Positions 1 through 12,943 of a stretch of 64,000 nucleotides of DNA are shown here, piece after piece. This DNA comes from Xenorhabdus griffiniae (GTDB taxonomy: Bacteria > Pseudomonadota > Gammaproteobacteria > Enterobacterales > Enterobacteriaceae), in contig NZ_LDNM01000007.1 of the NCBI RefSeq assembly GCF_001028135.1, positions 21,263 through 85,262 on the forward strand, in the 5' to 3' direction. How positions within the stretch are numbered: position 1 is the stretch's first letter; each line of letters begins with the position of its first letter. Under the pieces are notes generated by a model. The model was not told the DNA's origin and did not search any database. It worked only from the letters and a program-made list of their open reading frames with translations. A program made the translations under genes and the position numbers.

Positions 1-46
1 TAAAATAATAAATCATCATAACTATGAAAAGCAATCCAACACAAAA

Positions 47-66
47 TACTGTATAAATAACCATAT
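47..66 (+). promoter_or_regulatory. Degenerate LexA-box-like site upstream of polB
   Basis: A CTGT half-site (49-52), an AT-rich 8-base spacer and a poorly matching second half (CCAT in place of ACAG) lie about 65 bases before the polB start. E. coli polB (dinA) is an SOS gene with a LexA box in this position. Here one half is eroded, so SOS control may be weak or lost. This is inference from motif and context. Confidence 0.35.
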
Positions 67-132
67 TCAATGCTATGATTGAAATGATCCCGATAACACT
101 AAATAGGGTTGGTTTCTCATAAGAGAAAGATT

Positions 133-2481
133 ATGCAGATAAATCACGTTGAACAGGGTTTTATCCTGACCCGCCACTGGAAAGATACCCCATTGGGTAT
201 CGAGCTGGTGTATTGGCTGGCGACAGAATCGGGTACACGCCGCGTGACTATTCCTCACCAAAAAGCAGTTGCCTTTGTTCCCCAACGTGATCTGCATAAA
301 GTAAAATCTTTACTCACACAAGAGCGGCACTGTGAATTAACCGCATTGCCATTGAAAGATTTCAATCGTCAGCCTGTTGCGGCGCTGTATTGTCTGCATT
401 ACCGCCAATTGCAACATCTGGAGAAAATTTTCAGGGAACAGAATATTCCCCTCTACGAAGCCGATATCCGTCCACCCGACAGGTTTATGATGGAGCGCTT
501 TATCACTGCTCCGGTCTGGTTCAGCCAGAAACCCGACGGTAGTTACCAGATGAAACCCAACCCCACCTATTGGCCAAATTTGAAATGGGTGTCACTGGAT
601 ATCGAAACCAGCCAGCATGGTGAGTTGTATTCCATTGGTTTGGCGGGATGCGGCGAGAAAATTGTCTTTATGTTAGGGCCAGCAACGGGTAACCAACTGG
701 ATCTTGATTTCAAGCTGGAATATGTAGCCAGTCGTCCGATGATGCTGGAAAAACTCAACGAATGGCTGGCACATTATGATCCTGATGCCATTATTGGCTG
801 GAATCTGGTGCAGTTTGATTTGAGGGTGTTACAGCAACATGCTGAACGCTATAACGTGCCGTTAAAATTCGGCCGCAATCAGACTTTGCTCGAATGGCGA
901 GAACACGGTTTCAAGCCAGGGCACTTTTTCGCCTCAGCAGAAGGCCGTTTGATTATTGACGGCATTGATGCACTGAAAACCGCAACCTGGAATTTTCCTT
1001 CTTTCAGCCTTGAATATGTGGCACAACAACTTCTGGGGGAAGGAAAAGCCGTCGATAATCCTTATGATCGCATGGATGAGATCAACCGCCGCTTTCAGCA
1101 AGATAAACCTGCCCTCGCCCACTATAATTTACAGGATTGTATTCTGGTTAATCGTATCTTTGAGAAAGCAGATTTGATGGCCTTCTTATTGGAACGCGCC
1201 ACAGTAACAGGATTAGCAGTAGATCGCAGCGGCGGATCGGTCGCGGCGTTCACGCACCTTTATCTGCCTAAAATGCACCGTATTGGCTATGTTGCGCCCG
1301 TCCAGCCAACGTATTCCGATGATAACAGCCCCGGCGGTTTTGTGATGGATTCGTTTCCGGGATTATACGATTCGGTGTTGGTGCTGGATTACAAGAGCCT
1401 TTATCCTTCGATTATTCGCACGTTTTTGATTGATCCGGTCGGGATGGTTGAAGGCCTTGCCAACCCTGACAATGAACACGCTGTCCCCGGCTTTCGGCAG
1501 GCATTTTTTTCCCGGACACAACATTGCCTGCCGGATATCGTCACCCAAATCTGGCAGGCGCGCGACAAGGCCAAACAGCAACAGAATGCGTCCCTTTCTC
1601 AAGCCCTGAAAATTATTATGAATGCCTTTTATGGCGTGCTCGGTGCTTCTGGCTGCCATTTTTTTGATCCTCGCCTGACTTCATCAATTACGATGCGCGG
1701 CCACGAAATCATGCACCAAACCCGTGAGCTAATCGAATCACAAGGCTATCAGGTGATTTATGGCGATACGGATTCCACGTTTGTCTGGCTAAAATGCCCC
1801 CATTCAGAGGATGAAGCCTGCCAAATCGGGCATTATTTGGCACAATTTGTCAGCCAATGGTGGCAAAACCATCTCAAAACCGAATTCAATCTTGAAAGTA
1901 CGTTGGAGCTGGAATTTGAGACACATTATCGGCGTTTCCTGATGCCAACGGTACGCGGGGCAGAGCAAGGTAGCAAAAAACGTTATGCCGGATTAAGCGG
2001 TGATAAGGTGATTTTCAAAGGATTGGAAACAGTAAGGACTGACTGGACACCGCTGGCACAAATATTCCAGAAGGAACTGTATACTCTGATTTTTCAGCAA
2101 AAATCCCATCAAAATTATATTCGTGAATATCTTGCCAAGACGCTGGCAGGTGAATTTGATGATCGTCTGGTTTATCGTAAGCGGTTACGCCGTAAGTTGT
2201 CTGATTATCAGCGCAATATCCCTCCCCACGTTCGGGCAGCGCATTTGGCTGATGAGTATAATCAATTACATAATCGCCCACTACAGTACCAAAATGGTGG
2301 CTGGATCAACTATGTCATCACCCAAGCAGGCCCTGAGCCATTAGAAAACCAAACCTCTGCCCCCGATTATGAACACTATATCAATAAGCAATTGAAGCCG
2401 ATTGCTGACGCTATCTTGCCCTTTATTCAAGATGATTTTATGCCTCTGCTGACAGGGCAAATGAGCATCTCTTTCGAATAA
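133..2481 (+). CDS. polB: DNA polymerase II
   Basis: Family B DNA polymerase used in replication restart and translesion synthesis, with 3'-5' proofreading. The 782-residue product matches the usual 783. The exonuclease motif LDIET falls at residues 155-159 (Asp156 and Glu158 as in E. coli), the polymerase motif DYKSLYPSI lies near residue 420, and the catalytic YGDTDS motif near 545. A TTG 24 bases upstream is also in frame, but the ATG at 133 has a purine-rich ribosome site and gives the family N-terminus (GFILTRHW follows shortly). It is followed by rapA on the same strand after 219 bases, the E. coli order. SOS induction is expected from the family, but the upstream LexA-like site is degenerate. 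Confidence 0.97.
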   Translation: MQINHVEQGFILTRHWKDTPLGIELVYWLATESGTRRVTIPHQKAVAFVPQRDLHKVKSLLTQERHCELTALPLKDFNRQPVAALYCLHYRQLQHLEKIFREQNIPLYEADIRPPDRFMMERFITAPVWFSQKPDGSYQMKPNPTYWPNLKWVSLDIETSQHGELYSIGLAGCGEKIVFMLGPATGNQLDLDFKLEYVASRPMMLEKLNEWLAHYDPDAIIGWNLVQFDLRVLQQHAERYNVPLKFGRNQTLLEWREHGFKPGHFFASAEGRLIIDGIDALKTATWNFPSFSLEYVAQQLLGEGKAVDNPYDRMDEINRRFQQDKPALAHYNLQDCILVNRIFEKADLMAFLLERATVTGLAVDRSGGSVAAFTHLYLPKMHRIGYVAPVQPTYSDDNSPGGFVMDSFPGLYDSVLVLDYKSLYPSIIRTFLIDPVGMVEGLANPDNEHAVPGFRQAFFSRTQHCLPDIVTQIWQARDKAKQQQNASLSQALKIIMNAFYGVLGASGCHFFDPRLTSSITMRGHEIMHQTRELIESQGYQVIYGDTDSTFVWLKCPHSEDEACQIGHYLAQFVSQWWQNHLKTEFNLESTLELEFETHYRRFLMPTVRGAEQGSKKRYAGLSGDKVIFKGLETVRTDWTPLAQIFQKELYTLIFQQKSHQNYIREYLAKTLAGEFDDRLVYRKRLRRKLSDYQRNIPPHVRAAHLADEYNQLHNRPLQYQNGGWINYVITQAGPEPLENQTSAPDYEHYINKQLKPIADAILPFIQDDFMPLLTGQMSISFE

Positions 2482-2700
2482 TGGTTATTTTTGCAGGTGA
2501 CGGCTTGCTCGGCTTCAATTAACATATCGCCCCTCTAATGGGCCATTGTACTTTTGTGATCCCTTTTATCAAAAAACAGGCGTTGTAAAGTGCAATTGAA
2601 AACTATCCCTATCGATAACCAATAACGATCGATATCCAACAAAAGCAGCCATCCTGCAACCATAAATAATATTGTCTAACAGAAAACTGAGCCAAAATTT

Positions 2701-5610
2701 ATGCCATTTACTCTTGGTCAACGCTGGATAAGCGATACAGAAAGCGAACTTGGATTAGGAACAGTCGTGGCGCTTGATGCGCGCATGGTAACGTTACTCT
2801 TCCCTGCCAGCGGAGAAAACCGCCTTTACGCACGCAATGACTCCCCCATCACCCGTGTTATGTTTAATGTGGACGATACCGTGACCAGTCACGAAGGCTG
2901 GAAGCTCAAGATTAATGATGTCCAACAAGATAATGGCCTGCTGATCTATGTTGGTACGCGTCTGGATACGGAAGAAGAAAATACCTGCTTGCGGGAAGTT
3001 TTTCTGGATAGCAAGCTGACGTTTAACAAGCCACAAGATCGTCTGTTTGCAGGCCAAATTGACCGCATGGATCGCTTCGCTTTGCGTTTTCGCGCCCGTA
3101 AGCACCAAAGCGAACAGTTCCGTCTGGCAGAAAGCGGGCTGCGGGGTATTCGTGCCAGCTTGATCCCTCACCAATTACACATTGCCAATGAAGTGGGCAA
3201 GCGACACGCGCCTCGGGTATTACTGGCGGATGAAGTCGGATTAGGTAAGACCATTGAAGCCGGGATGATTATTCATCAGCAATTAATGGCCGGGCGGGTT
3301 GAACGTGTATTAATCATTGTGCCGGAAAGTTTGCAGCACCAATGGCTGGTAGAAATGCTGCGCCGTTTCAACCTGCGTTTTTCGCTGTTTGATGATGGCC
3401 GATATAGCGAAGCTCAGCATGACAGCGATAATCCATTCGAAACTGAACAGTTGATTATCTGTTCTCTGGATTTTGTTCGCCGCAATAAGCAACGTTTTGA
3501 ACTTCTGCTGGAGGCAAGTTGGGATTTGATGGTAGTGGATGAAGCGCACCATCTGGCATGGAGCGAAAAATCCCCAAGCCGCGAATATCAAGTTATCGAA
3601 CAATTGGCAGAACAGATCCCGTCTGTCTTATTGTTAACCGCGACACCAGAGCAGTTAGGGCAAGAAAGTCACTTTGCCCGCCTGCGCCTGCTGGATTCAA
3701 ATCGTTTCCACGATTATCAGGCTTTCATTGATGAACAACAGAAATACCGCCCTGTCGCGGATACCGTGACGTTGCTGTTATCTGGTGAAACGCTGAACAA
3801 TGACCAGCAAAATGCTATCGTCGAACTGATCAGCGAACAGGATATTGAGCCTCTGCTGAAAGCCGCAAACAGCAATCAGGATGGAGAGAGCGAAGATGCG
3901 CGGCGCGAACTGATCACCCTGCTGATGGATCGTCACGGCACCAGCCGCCTGCTTTTCCGTAACACACGTGGTGGTGTGAAAGGTTTCCCGCATCGTGAAT
4001 TGCACGAGATCAAGTTACCATTGCCGACCCAATATCAGACGGCAATCAAGGTTTCTGAAATCATGGGGGCCAAAAAGACGGTGGAGTCCCGCGCCAAAGA
4101 TATGCTCTATCCTGAGCGGATCTATCAGGAATTCGAAGGGGAAAATGCCACATGGTGGAATTTCGATCCCCGCGTAGAATGGCTGATGGGTTTCTTGATG
4201 GCAAACCGCGATGAGAAAGTGCTGGTGATCTGTGCCAAAGCAGAAACTGCGCTGCAACTGGAGCAAATTTTGCGTGAACGCGAAGGCATCCGCAGTGCCG
4301 TGTTCCACGAAGGTTTGTCCTTGCTGGAGCGGGATCGCGCCGCCGCTTACTTTGCATCTGCGGAAGAAGGCGCCCAAGTGCTGCTCTGCTCTGAAATTGG
4401 CTCAGAAGGACGTAACTTCCAGTTTGCCAACCAGCTTGTCATGTTTGATTTGCCATTCAACCCTGATCTGCTGGAACAACGTATCGGTCGTCTGGATCGT
4501 ATCGGTCAAAACCGTAATATCAAAATCAGTGTGCCTTATCTGGAAAACACGGCGCAATCCATTCTCCTGTGCTGGTATCACGAAGGGCTGGATGCTTTTG
4601 AGCATACTTGTCCAACCGGCCGCTCTATCTATGACCAGTATTATGAAACCCTGCTTAATTTCCTTGCCAAACCTAATGAACAAACGGGTTTCAGTGAGTT
4701 TATTGCTGAATGTCGCGGGCATCATGACAAGCTTAAGCAGCAATTGGAACAAGGACGTGACCGTCTGCTGGAGATGAACTCCAACGGTGGCGAGCAAGGC
4801 CAGAAGCTGGCAGAAAAGATTGCGGCACAAGATAACGATACCGATTTGGTGAATTTTGCCCTGAATCTGTTCGATATTATTGGCATTAATCAGGAAGATC
4901 GCTGCGACAATATTATTGCTCTGCATCCATCCGATCATATGCTGGTACCTGATTTCCCTGGGTTACCACAAGATGGCTGCTCGATTACGTTTGACCGTGA
5001 AAAAGCCCTCTCCCGCGAAGATACTCAGTTCCTGAGCTGGGAACACCCCATCATTCGCAATGGCCTGGATTTAATTCTGTCGGGGGATACAGGAAGCTGT
5101 GCTGTTTCCATCCTGAAAAACAAAGCACTGCCAGTCGGGACGCTGTTGGTTGAGTTGATTTACGTTGTTGAAGCTCAGGCACCGAAGCACCTGCAATTGA
5201 CCCGTTTCTTGCCACCAACGCCAGTGCGCCTGTTGTTGGATCTGAAAGGCACAAATCTGGCTCCTCAGGTGGAATTTGAAAGTTTCAACCGCCAGCTAAA
5301 CGCTATCAACCGCCATAATGCCAGCAAGCTGGTTAACGCAGTACAGAAAGAGGTTCATGCTATTTTGCAACAATCTGAGCCGCTGATTGAAGCGCAAGCG
5401 CGTGCGTTGATTGAAAAAGCAAAAAAAGAAGCGGATGAAACGCTGTCGGCTGAATTGTCACGTCTGGAAGCCCTGAAAGCGGTTAACCCGAATATCCGTG
5501 ATGATGAACTGGAAGCAATTAGCGCCGAGCATAAGCATCTGCTGCTCAATCTTGATCAGGCCAACTGGCGTCTGGATGCGATCCGTTTGGTGGTTATTTC
5601 TCATCAATAA
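2701..5610 (+). CDS. rapA: RNA polymerase recycling ATPase RapA (HepA)
   Basis: SWI2/SNF2 ATPase that binds RNA polymerase and helps recycle it after transcription. The product is 969 residues (E. coli 968). N-terminal Tudor-like domains are followed by the ATPase core: Walker A DEVGLGKT at 177-184, the DEAH box VVDEAHHL near 280, then the second RecA-like domain with the arginine-rich [13 protein letters not shown] motif near 595, and a long C-terminal regulatory region. It starts 219 bases after polB and is followed by a hairpin before rluA. It is intact and nothing unusual was seen. Confidence 0.97.
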   Translation: MPFTLGQRWISDTESELGLGTVVALDARMVTLLFPASGENRLYARNDSPITRVMFNVDDTVTSHEGWKLKINDVQQDNGLLIYVGTRLDTEEENTCLREVFLDSKLTFNKPQDRLFAGQIDRMDRFALRFRARKHQSEQFRLAESGLRGIRASLIPHQLHIANEVGKRHAPRVLLADEVGLGKTIEAGMIIHQQLMAGRVERVLIIVPESLQHQWLVEMLRRFNLRFSLFDDGRYSEAQHDSDNPFETEQLIICSLDFVRRNKQRFELLLEASWDLMVVDEAHHLAWSEKSPSREYQVIEQLAEQIPSVLLLTATPEQLGQESHFARLRLLDSNRFHDYQAFIDEQQKYRPVADTVTLLLSGETLNNDQQNAIVELISEQDIEPLLKAANSNQDGESEDARRELITLLMDRHGTSRLLFRNTRGGVKGFPHRELHEIKLPLPTQYQTAIKVSEIMGAKKTVESRAKDMLYPERIYQEFEGENATWWNFDPRVEWLMGFLMANRDEKVLVICAKAETALQLEQILREREGIRSAVFHEGLSLLERDRAAAYFASAEEGAQVLLCSEIGSEGRNFQFANQLVMFDLPFNPDLLEQRIGRLDRIGQNRNIKISVPYLENTAQSILLCWYHEGLDAFEHTCPTGRSIYDQYYETLLNFLAKPNEQTGFSEFIAECRGHHDKLKQQLEQGRDRLLEMNSNGGEQGQKLAEKIAAQDNDTDLVNFALNLFDIIGINQEDRCDNIIALHPSDHMLVPDFPGLPQDGCSITFDREKALSREDTQFLSWEHPIIRNGLDLILSGDTGSCAVSILKNKALPVGTLLVELIYVVEAQAPKHLQLTRFLPPTPVRLLLDLKGTNLAPQVEFESFNRQLNAINRHNASKLVNAVQKEVHAILQQSEPLIEAQARALIEKAKKEADETLSAELSRLEALKAVNPNIRDDELEAISAEHKHLLLNLDQANWRLDAIRLVVISHQ

Positions 5611-5670
5611 ACAGCCACCAATAAACAGGCATCAATAAACAGACAGCAATAACCTGTCATCCGGTAAACT

Positions 5671-5713
5671 CAGGGGCGCTTTCCGCAAGATGCCCCTGGG
5701 TATCCCATTTTTT
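5671..5713 (+). terminator. Possible terminator between rapA and rluA
   Basis: A 7-bp stem CAGGGGC (5671-5677) pairs with GCCCCTG (5692-5698). A six-T run follows at 5708-5713, nine bases after the stem. The gap to the T run makes it a weak intrinsic terminator. Confidence 0.4.
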
Positions 5714-5732
5714 CCGACCCATAGGAGCCACT

Positions 5733-6386
5733 ATGCTGGAGTCTTATCATCCCCCGACAGATCCTTGGTTATATGTGCTGTATCAGGATGAGCACATTAT
5801 GGTTGTCAATAAACCCAGTGGATTGCTTTCTGTGCCGGGTAAAGCAGAAGAGCACAAGGACAGTATCATGACGCGGATACAGGCTGAATTTCCTACCGCC
5901 GAATCCGTCCATCGATTGGATATGGCTACCAGCGGTATCATGGTTGTGGCGCTGACTAAAGCCGCCGAGCGTGAGTTGAAACGCCAGTTCCGTGAACGTG
6001 AACCGAAAAAAATCTATCTCGCGCGGGTATGGGGAAAGCTGGAGCAGGAAAAAGGCTTGGTGGATCTGCCCTTAATCTGCGACTGGCCGAATCGCCCAAA
6101 ACAAAAAGTCTGTTTTGATACGGGCAAATCCGCACAGACTGAGTATCAGGTACTGGAATATGAGTCCCAGGCTACACGGGTCAGGCTCGCCCCCATCACA
6201 GGGCGCTCTCATCAGCTTCGCGTGCATATGCTGGCACTTGGTCATCCCATTCTGGGAGATAATTTCTATGCTCATATGCAGGCAAGGGAAATGGCACCTC
6301 GCCTGCAATTACATGCTCAGGAACTGTTTATTACTCATCCGGCTTATGGCACACCCATGCATTTTGAGTGTAAAGCCGAATTTTAA
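5733..6386 (+). CDS. rluA: Dual-specificity 23S rRNA/tRNA pseudouridine synthase RluA
   Basis: Isomerises U746 of 23S rRNA and U32 of several tRNAs to pseudouridine. The product is 217 residues (E. coli 219). The catalytic HRLDMATSG motif places the nucleophile at Asp63. The N-terminus, with NKPSGLLSVPG at about 27-37, is typical of the RluA branch without an S4 domain. A start-proximal AGGAG (5722-5726) supports the ATG. It converges on djlA with only six bases between the stop codons. Confidence 0.96.
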   Translation: MLESYHPPTDPWLYVLYQDEHIMVVNKPSGLLSVPGKAEEHKDSIMTRIQAEFPTAESVHRLDMATSGIMVVALTKAAERELKRQFREREPKKIYLARVWGKLEQEKGLVDLPLICDWPNRPKQKVCFDTGKSAQTEYQVLEYESQATRVRLAPITGRSHQLRVHMLALGHPILGDNFYAHMQAREMAPRLQLHAQELFITHPAYGTPMHFECKAEF

Positions 6387-6392
6387 CGAGCG

Positions 6393-7202
6393 CTATTTAA
6401 AGCCCCGCTCCTTTTTAATCAAATCGTAAGCCGACTGGATGGACTGCGTCTTTTGTTTCGCCAATTCCATCATTTCTGGTGGTAAACCTTTTGCCACCAG
6501 TTTATCGGGATGGTGCTCACTCATCAGTTTTCGATAAGCCCGCTTAATGGTGGTCGCATCATCCTCTTTGTTGACGCCCAAGACTTTACAAGCATCTTCC
6601 AATGTCGCACGCTGCTGCTCATGCCCCTGATGGGGGCCATATTGCTGGTACTGTCCATTGAAATGGCGGCCGCCTTCCATCATGGCAAGGAATTGTTCAA
6701 ATTGAATACGGGAAATACCTAACTCTTCGGCAATGACAAACAGAACCTTTCTTTCATTGGGGTGCAGTTCGCCATCAGCAAATGCTGCTTGTAGCTGAAT
6801 TTCCAGAAACATGCGGATCAGATCAGAACGGCCGAAGCAAGCACGGCGTAATTGTCGCATTGTTTCACGCAAAGGAAATTGAGACTGTTTGCCTTCACGA
6901 AACGCCTGCTGCGCGGAAAGCCGTGCCTCACCATGCAGTTGCATTCGGTTCATCAATTGGGTGGCAAGCCGGATATCCGTTTCTGTTACCCGGCCTTTTG
7001 CTTTGGTTAAATGCCCCAATACTTGAAAAGTACTGCGGAAAAACAGCGCCTGTCGGGTTGGGCCTTTCGTTGTTTTCCCCAATTTTTGCATCCTGATTTT
7101 GTCAAGGATGTGACCAAGCACTAAGCCAATCACTATTCCCCAAAAACCCGCACCAGATGCAATCCCAAATATCAATCCGAATAATTTTCCCCAATACTGC
7201 AT
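6393..7202 (-). CDS. djlA: Membrane-anchored DnaK co-chaperone DjlA
   Basis: Type III J-domain protein of the inner membrane; it stimulates DnaK and in E. coli modulates the Rcs envelope-stress system. The chosen start gives the N-terminus MQYWGKLFG, matching the family; an in-frame start 33 bases upstream would add an unneeded extension. One N-terminal transmembrane segment (about residues 7-30) is glycine-rich, as needed for dimerisation. A TerB-like central region follows, and a C-terminal J domain carries the HPD motif (EHHPDKL). The product is 269 residues. It is divergent from lptD. Confidence 0.95.
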   Translation of the reverse strand: MQYWGKLFGLIFGIASGAGFWGIVIGLVLGHILDKIRMQKLGKTTKGPTRQALFFRSTFQVLGHLTKAKGRVTETDIRLATQLMNRMQLHGEARLSAQQAFREGKQSQFPLRETMRQLRRACFGRSDLIRMFLEIQLQAAFADGELHPNERKVLFVIAEELGISRIQFEQFLAMMEGGRHFNGQYQQYGPHQGHEQQRATLEDACKVLGVNKEDDATTIKRAYRKLMSEHHPDKLVAKGLPPEMMELAKQKTQSIQSAYDLIKKERGFK

Positions 7203-7384
7203 ATAGTCTTCAATTCCCCAATGCCCTGAGCGCAATTTTGCATTATCATACTATCCATTAAGCTCTGTGCCTAACAACAAGATTAGCAAAGTTAAACTTT
7301 ACTCTGGCGCATATCTCTCAACTACGTTAGTCTCTGAGCGTTTGCCGGCACGATGCCACTGATGACGGAACCGCATAAACATCT

Positions 7385-9751
7385 ATGAATAAATGTTATC
7401 CTACCCTGCTGGCCACAATGGTATGGGCAGCACTTTATAGTCAGCAGGCCCATGCTGACCTCGCAGCACAATGTATGCTGGGTGTCCCTGTCTACGATAA
7501 GCCGATTATCACAGGCGACCCTAATAAACTGCCAGTTTATATTCAGTCCGATGATTCTCACGGTGAATATCCCAATGCGGCTGAGTTCATTGGCAATGTG
7601 AATATCCAACAGGGAAATAAAACACTGATAGCCGATAAGGTTCGGCTCGAACAGACACAAGAGCAGGATAAAGAACCTGTGCGCACTGTTACCGCAGTGG
7701 GTAATGTCAGCTACGATGACCCTCAGATCATTTTGAAGGGGCCACGCGCCTGGGCGAATCTGAACAATAAAGATACCGACGTGGAACAAGGCAAGTACCA
7801 GATGGTTGGCCGTCAAGGACGTGGCAGCGCAGACAAGATGATGCTGCGTGATGAAAACCGCTATACCATCATGAATAATGGGATATTCACTTCCTGTCTG
7901 CCCGGTAATGATAGCTGGAGTGTCGTGGGTTCTGAGGTCATCCTTGACCGTGAAGAAGAAGTCGCCGAAATCTGGAATGCCCGTTTTCGGGTTGCCAATG
8001 TGCCGGTGTTTTATACGCCCTATTTGCAATTACCCATCGGGGATAAACGCCGTTCTGGTTTCTTAATTCCGAATGCCAGTTTTTCCAACAAAGATGGCTT
8101 CCAATTCCTGCTGCCATATTATTGGAATATTGCCCCCAACTATGATGCCACGATTACTCCGCATCTCATCACGATGCGGGGTTTGAAGCTGGATAATGAA
8201 TTCCGTTATTTAACCAAAGCAGGGGCAGGTACAGTTGCGCTGGATTGGATTGGGCGTGATCGTCTGTATGAAGAGGATAAAAGACTCAATGCCAGACCTG
8301 AGCGGGATAGCAACAGCCGCTGGTTGTTCTACTGGAATCACAGTGGCGTCATGAATCAGGTTTGGCGTTTCAGTGCTGATTATACCAAAGTCAGTGATCC
8401 GAACTATTTCAGTGATTTCAACTCACAATACGGTTCCAGTACCGATGGCTACGCCACTCAGAAATTCAGTATTGGCTATGCTCAACAAAACTGGAATACC
8501 ACACTGACAACCAAACAGTTCCAAATCTTTACCCCCAGTGATAGGGGAAAAGCTTACCGAACAGCACCTCAGTTGGATTTCAACTACTATAAAAATGATT
8601 TGGGACCCTTTGATTTTCGTACTTATGCCCAAGTCGCCAAATTTACCAGTGTAGGTAACCGGTGGCCGGACGGAACACGCTGGCATCTGGAGCCGTCCAT
8701 TAATTTACCAGTCTCCAATGGTTGGGCGAGCATCAATAATGAATTTAAATTGATGGCAACCCATTACCAACAGGATCTTACTGAAACAACGAAAGCCAAC
8801 TCTGAGATACCTGCACTGGAAAGATCAGTCAATCGTGTCCTGCCGGTATTTAAATCAGATGCGAAGATGGTGTTTGAACGCGCCATGTATCTTAACCAGA
8901 ATTATACCCAGACACTGGAGCCACGCGTTCAATATCTCTATGTGCCTTATAAGAATCAAAACAACATCAATAACTTTGATTCTTCCCTGCTGCAATCGGA
9001 CTATACCGGGCTGTTCCGCGATCACTTCTACAGCGGCTTGGATCGCATCTCGTCTGCTAATCAATTTACCACCGGCGTGACCACCCGTATTTATGATGAA
9101 GATTTGGTTGAACGTTTTAGCCTGTCCGTAGGTCAAATCTACTACTTTGAACGTCCACGTACCGAAGATGCTGGGTCTGTTTCAGGTAGCAAAGATATCA
9201 TCGGAAACAAAAAAGGCACGGGGGCGACAACCTGGGCTGGAGATGTACACTGGAGAATCAATGATTCCTGGGGCATCAAAGGCGGGCTGCAATATGATAA
9301 TCGTCTGGACAGCTTCACTATGGGTAATGCCGTGATGGAATACCGTCATGATACTGACCGCATGTTGCAGTTAAGCTACCGTTTTGTTGACCGCGATTAT
9401 ATTCAAGCCACACTCAAGGGAGGTGCGCCTGCTTATCAGCAAGGAATTTCTCAGATTGGTATGGTGGCAAGCTGGCCATTGTCAGATCGTTGGGCATTTG
9501 TCGGGGCTTATTACTACGATACCAAAGAGAAACAGCCAGCAAACCAGATGGTCGGTTTGCAATACAACACCTGCTGCTGGGCAGTCAGTGTAGGTTATGA
9601 ACGCAAGATCACCGACTGGCGCTTCGACAGTAGTCAATATGACAACAAATGGTCATTCAATATTGAACTTCGTGGCTTAAGTAACAATCATAGTTTAGGT
9701 AGTCAGAAAATGTTGCAGCAAGGTATTCTTCCATACCAACGTGCATTCTGA
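7385..9751 (+). CDS. lptD: LPS-assembly outer membrane protein LptD
   Basis: Large outer membrane beta-barrel that, with the LptE plug, inserts lipopolysaccharide into the outer leaflet. The product is 788 residues (E. coli 784). A signal peptide ends at about Ala24 (AHA before Asp). The four cysteines for the two interdomain disulfides are all present: Cys30, Cys171 and the pair Cys730-Cys731. An OstA/LptA-like jellyroll occupies roughly residues 45-200, then the barrel. The family substrate SurA is encoded directly downstream after 64 bases, as in E. coli. The first residue block contains an extra Cys4 inside the signal peptide, which will be removed. Confidence 0.97.
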   Translation: MNKCYPTLLATMVWAALYSQQAHADLAAQCMLGVPVYDKPIITGDPNKLPVYIQSDDSHGEYPNAAEFIGNVNIQQGNKTLIADKVRLEQTQEQDKEPVRTVTAVGNVSYDDPQIILKGPRAWANLNNKDTDVEQGKYQMVGRQGRGSADKMMLRDENRYTIMNNGIFTSCLPGNDSWSVVGSEVILDREEEVAEIWNARFRVANVPVFYTPYLQLPIGDKRRSGFLIPNASFSNKDGFQFLLPYYWNIAPNYDATITPHLITMRGLKLDNEFRYLTKAGAGTVALDWIGRDRLYEEDKRLNARPERDSNSRWLFYWNHSGVMNQVWRFSADYTKVSDPNYFSDFNSQYGSSTDGYATQKFSIGYAQQNWNTTLTTKQFQIFTPSDRGKAYRTAPQLDFNYYKNDLGPFDFRTYAQVAKFTSVGNRWPDGTRWHLEPSINLPVSNGWASINNEFKLMATHYQQDLTETTKANSEIPALERSVNRVLPVFKSDAKMVFERAMYLNQNYTQTLEPRVQYLYVPYKNQNNINNFDSSLLQSDYTGLFRDHFYSGLDRISSANQFTTGVTTRIYDEDLVERFSLSVGQIYYFERPRTEDAGSVSGSKDIIGNKKGTGATTWAGDVHWRINDSWGIKGGLQYDNRLDSFTMGNAVMEYRHDTDRMLQLSYRFVDRDYIQATLKGGAPAYQQGISQIGMVASWPLSDRWAFVGAYYYDTKEKQPANQMVGLQYNTCCWAVSVGYERKITDWRFDSSQYDNKWSFNIELRGLSNNHSLGSQKMLQQGILPYQRAF

Positions 9752-9815
9752 TACCGATAAACGCAATGTAAACAAAATAACCCCGCCAAGGCGGGATTGA
9801 TATGATGGGAAATGT

Positions 9816-11117
9816 ATGAAGAACTGGAGATCGCTCATTTTCGGATTGATGTTTTCAGTAAACTCTGTCGCAATGGCTGCTCCACAAGAGCTGAATAAGG
9901 TCGCCGCCGTTGTTAACAACGATGTCGTACTGGAAAGTGACGTTAACAGCCTTTTACAATCCGTTAAACTCAATGCAAAACATGCAGGCCAGCAATTACC
10001 GGATGAGAAAACATTGCGTCACCAAATCCTTGAGCGCCTGATTATGGATGATATTGTTCTGCAAATAGCAAACCGGATGCAGCTAACTATCCCAGATCAA
10101 GCCTTAGATTCTGCGCTCGCGAATATTGCGGCTCAAAACCACTTGAGCCTAGCTCAGTTACAACAAAATCTGACCGCAGAAGGGATGAGTTTTGATACCT
10201 ACCGTAATCGGATCCGCAAAGAGATGATGATTGCAGATGTACGTAACAATGAGGTACGCCGCCGCATCACTATCCTGCCACAGGAAGTTGATTCACTGGC
10301 TAACCAAATCAGCAACCAAGACAGTCAGGACTATGAGGTAAATCTCAGCCAGATCCTGATCCCTCTGCCGGAAAACCCAAGCCAGGAGCAGGTAGAAAAA
10401 GCGGAAACCACGATCAAAAAAATCTTGTCTGAACTCCAGAATGGCGTGGATTTCGGCAAATTAGCCCTCTCCTATTCTGGTGATGCCCAAGCCCTGAAAG
10501 GGGGAAATATGGGTTGGAACAAACCGCAAGAATTGTCATCCCTGTATGCTGCACAGCTCAAGTCTGCCCATAAGGGGCAGATTATTGGCCCAATTCGTTC
10601 CGGTGTTGGTTTTCACATTCTGAAAGTGAATGACATCCGTGGTGGTCAGATGTCAATTGCCGTCACCGAAGTGAATGCCCGCCATATTTTGCTGAAAACA
10701 TCACCGATTATGAATGACGAGCAGGCACGCAACGAGTTGATGAAACTCAGGGAAGAGATCTTAAGCGGCAAAACTTCATTCGAAGCAGCAGCAAAAGCGC
10801 ATTCAGAAGATCCAGGTTCAGCCATGCGTGGTGGAGAACTGGGTTGGAATTTGCCGAGTGCTTACGATCCTGCTTTCCGGGATGCGTTGATGAAGCTGCA
10901 AAAAGGTGAGATCAGCCAGCCTGTTCACTCCTCTTTCGGCTGGCACTTAATCCAACTGCTGGACAGCCGCAAAGTTGACAGAACAGACGCCGCACAGAAA
11001 GATCGTGCCTACCGCCTGCTGTTCAACCGTAAATTCAATGAAGAGGCACAAAACTGGGTGCAGGAATTACGCGCCTCTGCTTATGTGAAAATTTTAGATG
11101 GCAACGATGCTCAATAA
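9816..11117 (+). CDS. surA: Periplasmic peptidyl-prolyl isomerase/chaperone SurA
   Basis: Periplasmic chaperone that escorts outer membrane proteins, including LptD, to the BAM complex. The product is 433 residues (E. coli 428) with a signal peptide ending near Ala21-Ala22. A helical N-terminal chaperone domain is followed by two parvulin domains, the first about residues 175-275 and the second about 285-385 ([11 protein letters not shown] at its start), and a short C-terminal helix returning to the chaperone core. A small GC hairpin (9782-9795) lies just upstream. The 3' end overlaps pdxA by 20 bases, so the two are translationally coupled. Confidence 0.97.
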   Translation: MKNWRSLIFGLMFSVNSVAMAAPQELNKVAAVVNNDVVLESDVNSLLQSVKLNAKHAGQQLPDEKTLRHQILERLIMDDIVLQIANRMQLTIPDQALDSALANIAAQNHLSLAQLQQNLTAEGMSFDTYRNRIRKEMMIADVRNNEVRRRITILPQEVDSLANQISNQDSQDYEVNLSQILIPLPENPSQEQVEKAETTIKKILSELQNGVDFGKLALSYSGDAQALKGGNMGWNKPQELSSLYAAQLKSAHKGQIIGPIRSGVGFHILKVNDIRGGQMSIAVTEVNARHILLKTSPIMNDEQARNELMKLREEILSGKTSFEAAAKAHSEDPGSAMRGGELGWNLPSAYDPAFRDALMKLQKGEISQPVHSSFGWHLIQLLDSRKVDRTDAAQKDRAYRLLFNRKFNEEAQNWVQELRASAYVKILDGNDAQ

Positions 11118-12099
11118 TAAACCCATCGTCATTACCCCCGGCGAACCTGCCGGGGTTGGCCCTGACTTAGTCATTGCCTTGGCGCAAAAAGAATGGCCTG
11201 CCCAACTGGTTGTTTGTGCCGACCCAGAGCTGATGCTCTCCCGGGCTGAACAATTGAATTTACCTCTGCAACTGCAAACTTATTCTCCAGAACACATTTC
11301 GTTATCACAAGCAGCCGGAACCTTAACCATCCTGCCCGTGAATCTTCACGCCCCGACGATTGCAGGGGAGTTAAACCGGAAAAATGGTCTCTACGTCACG
11401 GAAACCTTAGCAAGAGCCTGCGATGGTTGCCTGAATGGAGAATTTTCAGCATTAGTGACAGGACCTGTACATAAAGGTGTCATTAATGATGCAGGCGTGC
11501 CTTTTATCGGACATACTGAGTTTTTTGCTGACCACAGCCAATGCTCAAGGGTGGTCATGATGTTAGCAACGGAAGAGCTACGGGTCGCGCTGGCAACCAC
11601 GCACCTGCCGATTCTGGATGTCCCCAACGCAATTACGTTTGACTCCTTGCGGGAAGTGATCACCATTCTTAATCATGATCTAAAAACCAAATTCGGTATC
11701 CCCCGTCCCCATATCTATGTTTGCGGTCTGAACCCTCATGCCGGTGAAGGCGGGCATATGGGGCATGAAGAAATAGATATCATCATGCCTGCTTTAGACA
11801 GTCTGAGAGCAGAAGGGATATGGCTGGAAGGTCCATTACCTGCGGATACCCTGTTCCAACCCAAATATTTAGATCATGCTGATGCCGTGCTTTCAATGTA
11901 TCACGATCAAGGGTTACCCGTGTTAAAATACCAGGGGTTTGGCAGGGCCGTGAATATTACGTTGGGACTGCCATTTATCCGAACTTCTGTCGATCATGGC
12001 ACAGCACTGGAGCTGGCGGGGACAGGTCACGCTGATGTGGGTAGTTTTATCACCGCATTGAATCTAGCAATTAAAATGATACAAAACAGTAATGAATAA
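11098..12099 (+). CDS. pdxA: 4-hydroxythreonine-4-phosphate dehydrogenase
   Basis: NAD-dependent enzyme of the DXP-dependent vitamin B6 pathway; it oxidises 4-phosphohydroxy-L-threonine, whose product is used by PdxJ. It is 333 residues, the usual length. The N-terminal [13 protein letters not shown] motif and the metal-binding histidines are seen (H in VTGPVHKG region, GHTEFF, and MYHDQG near residue 265). An alternative ATG nine bases downstream (11107) is equally plausible. It overlaps surA upstream and rsmA downstream (8 bases), so surA-pdxA-rsmA-apaG-apaH behave as one operon. Confidence 0.96.
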   Translation: MATMLNNKPIVITPGEPAGVGPDLVIALAQKEWPAQLVVCADPELMLSRAEQLNLPLQLQTYSPEHISLSQAAGTLTILPVNLHAPTIAGELNRKNGLYVTETLARACDGCLNGEFSALVTGPVHKGVINDAGVPFIGHTEFFADHSQCSRVVMMLATEELRVALATTHLPILDVPNAITFDSLREVITILNHDLKTKFGIPRPHIYVCGLNPHAGEGGHMGHEEIDIIMPALDSLRAEGIWLEGPLPADTLFQPKYLDHADAVLSMYHDQGLPVLKYQGFGRAVNITLGLPFIRTSVDHGTALELAGTGHADVGSFITALNLAIKMIQNSNE

Positions 12100-12907
12100 C
12101 AAAGTCCACCAAGGGCACCATGCCCGTAAACGTTTCGGGCAAAACTTTTTAACCGATAAATTTATCATTGATAGTATTGTCAATGCAATGAACCCACAGG
12201 TCGGCCAAGCCATCGTGGAAATCGGCCCAGGTCTGGGGGCACTAACCGAGCCAGTGGGTGAACGCATGGATAAGATGACTGTCGTCGAGCTTGACCGTGA
12301 TTTAGCGGCCCGTCTGCACGTCCACCCCAAACTGAAAGATAAACTGACAATCATTCAGCAAGATGCAATGACCGTTGATTTTGGGCAGATAGCCAAAGAA
12401 CATGGGCAATCCCTGCGTGTATTTGGTAACTTGCCGTATAACATCTCTACGCCGTTAATGTTCCATCTTTTCAGCTATACTGATGCTATCGCTGATATGA
12501 GCTTTATGTTGCAGAAAGAAGTTGTGAATCGTCTTGTCGCAGGGCCTGACAGTAAAGCCTATGGACGCTTAAGTGTGATGGCACAATACTACTGTCAGGT
12601 AATCCCTGTTCTTGAAGTACCGCCAACAGCATTTACACCCGCGCCAAAAGTGGATTCTGCTATTGTGCGTTTGATCCCACACAAGAGTATGCCTTATCCT
12701 GTTCAGGATATTCGTATGTTAGCCCGGATCACAACGCAGGCATTTAACCAACGGAGAAAAACGATCCGCAATAGCCTTGGGAGCCTTTTTTCTGTTGAAC
12801 AGTTAACTGAATTGGGTGTTGATCCAAACACGCGGGCTGAAAACATCTCTGTCGAGCAATACTGTAAGATGGCGAACTGGTTATCATCTCAACCTGAAAT
12901 TGCCTAA
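12092..12907 (+). CDS. rsmA: 16S rRNA adenine dimethyltransferase RsmA (KsgA)
   Basis: Dimethylates A1518 and A1519 in the 3' hairpin of 16S rRNA late in 30S assembly. It is 271 residues (E. coli 273). The SAM-binding [12 protein letters not shown] motif is near residues 43-54 and the catalytic NLPYNIST motif near 113-120. The basic N-terminus (KRFGQNFL) is typical of the family. It overlaps pdxA by eight bases and is followed after 36 bases by apaG. Confidence 0.97.
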   Translation: MNNKVHQGHHARKRFGQNFLTDKFIIDSIVNAMNPQVGQAIVEIGPGLGALTEPVGERMDKMTVVELDRDLAARLHVHPKLKDKLTIIQQDAMTVDFGQIAKEHGQSLRVFGNLPYNISTPLMFHLFSYTDAIADMSFMLQKEVVNRLVAGPDSKAYGRLSVMAQYYCQVIPVLEVPPTAFTPAPKVDSAIVRLIPHKSMPYPVQDIRMLARITTQAFNQRRKTIRNSLGSLFSVEQLTELGVDPNTRAENISVEQYCKMANWLSSQPEIA

Positions 12908-12943
12908 ACAAATAAACAGGCGTTGCAGCAACAGGAGGTCTCT

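Noticed and set aside
7322..8029. Minus-strand open frame opposite the start of lptD
   Set aside because: Entirely within lptD, which is full length and conserved; no independent evidence.
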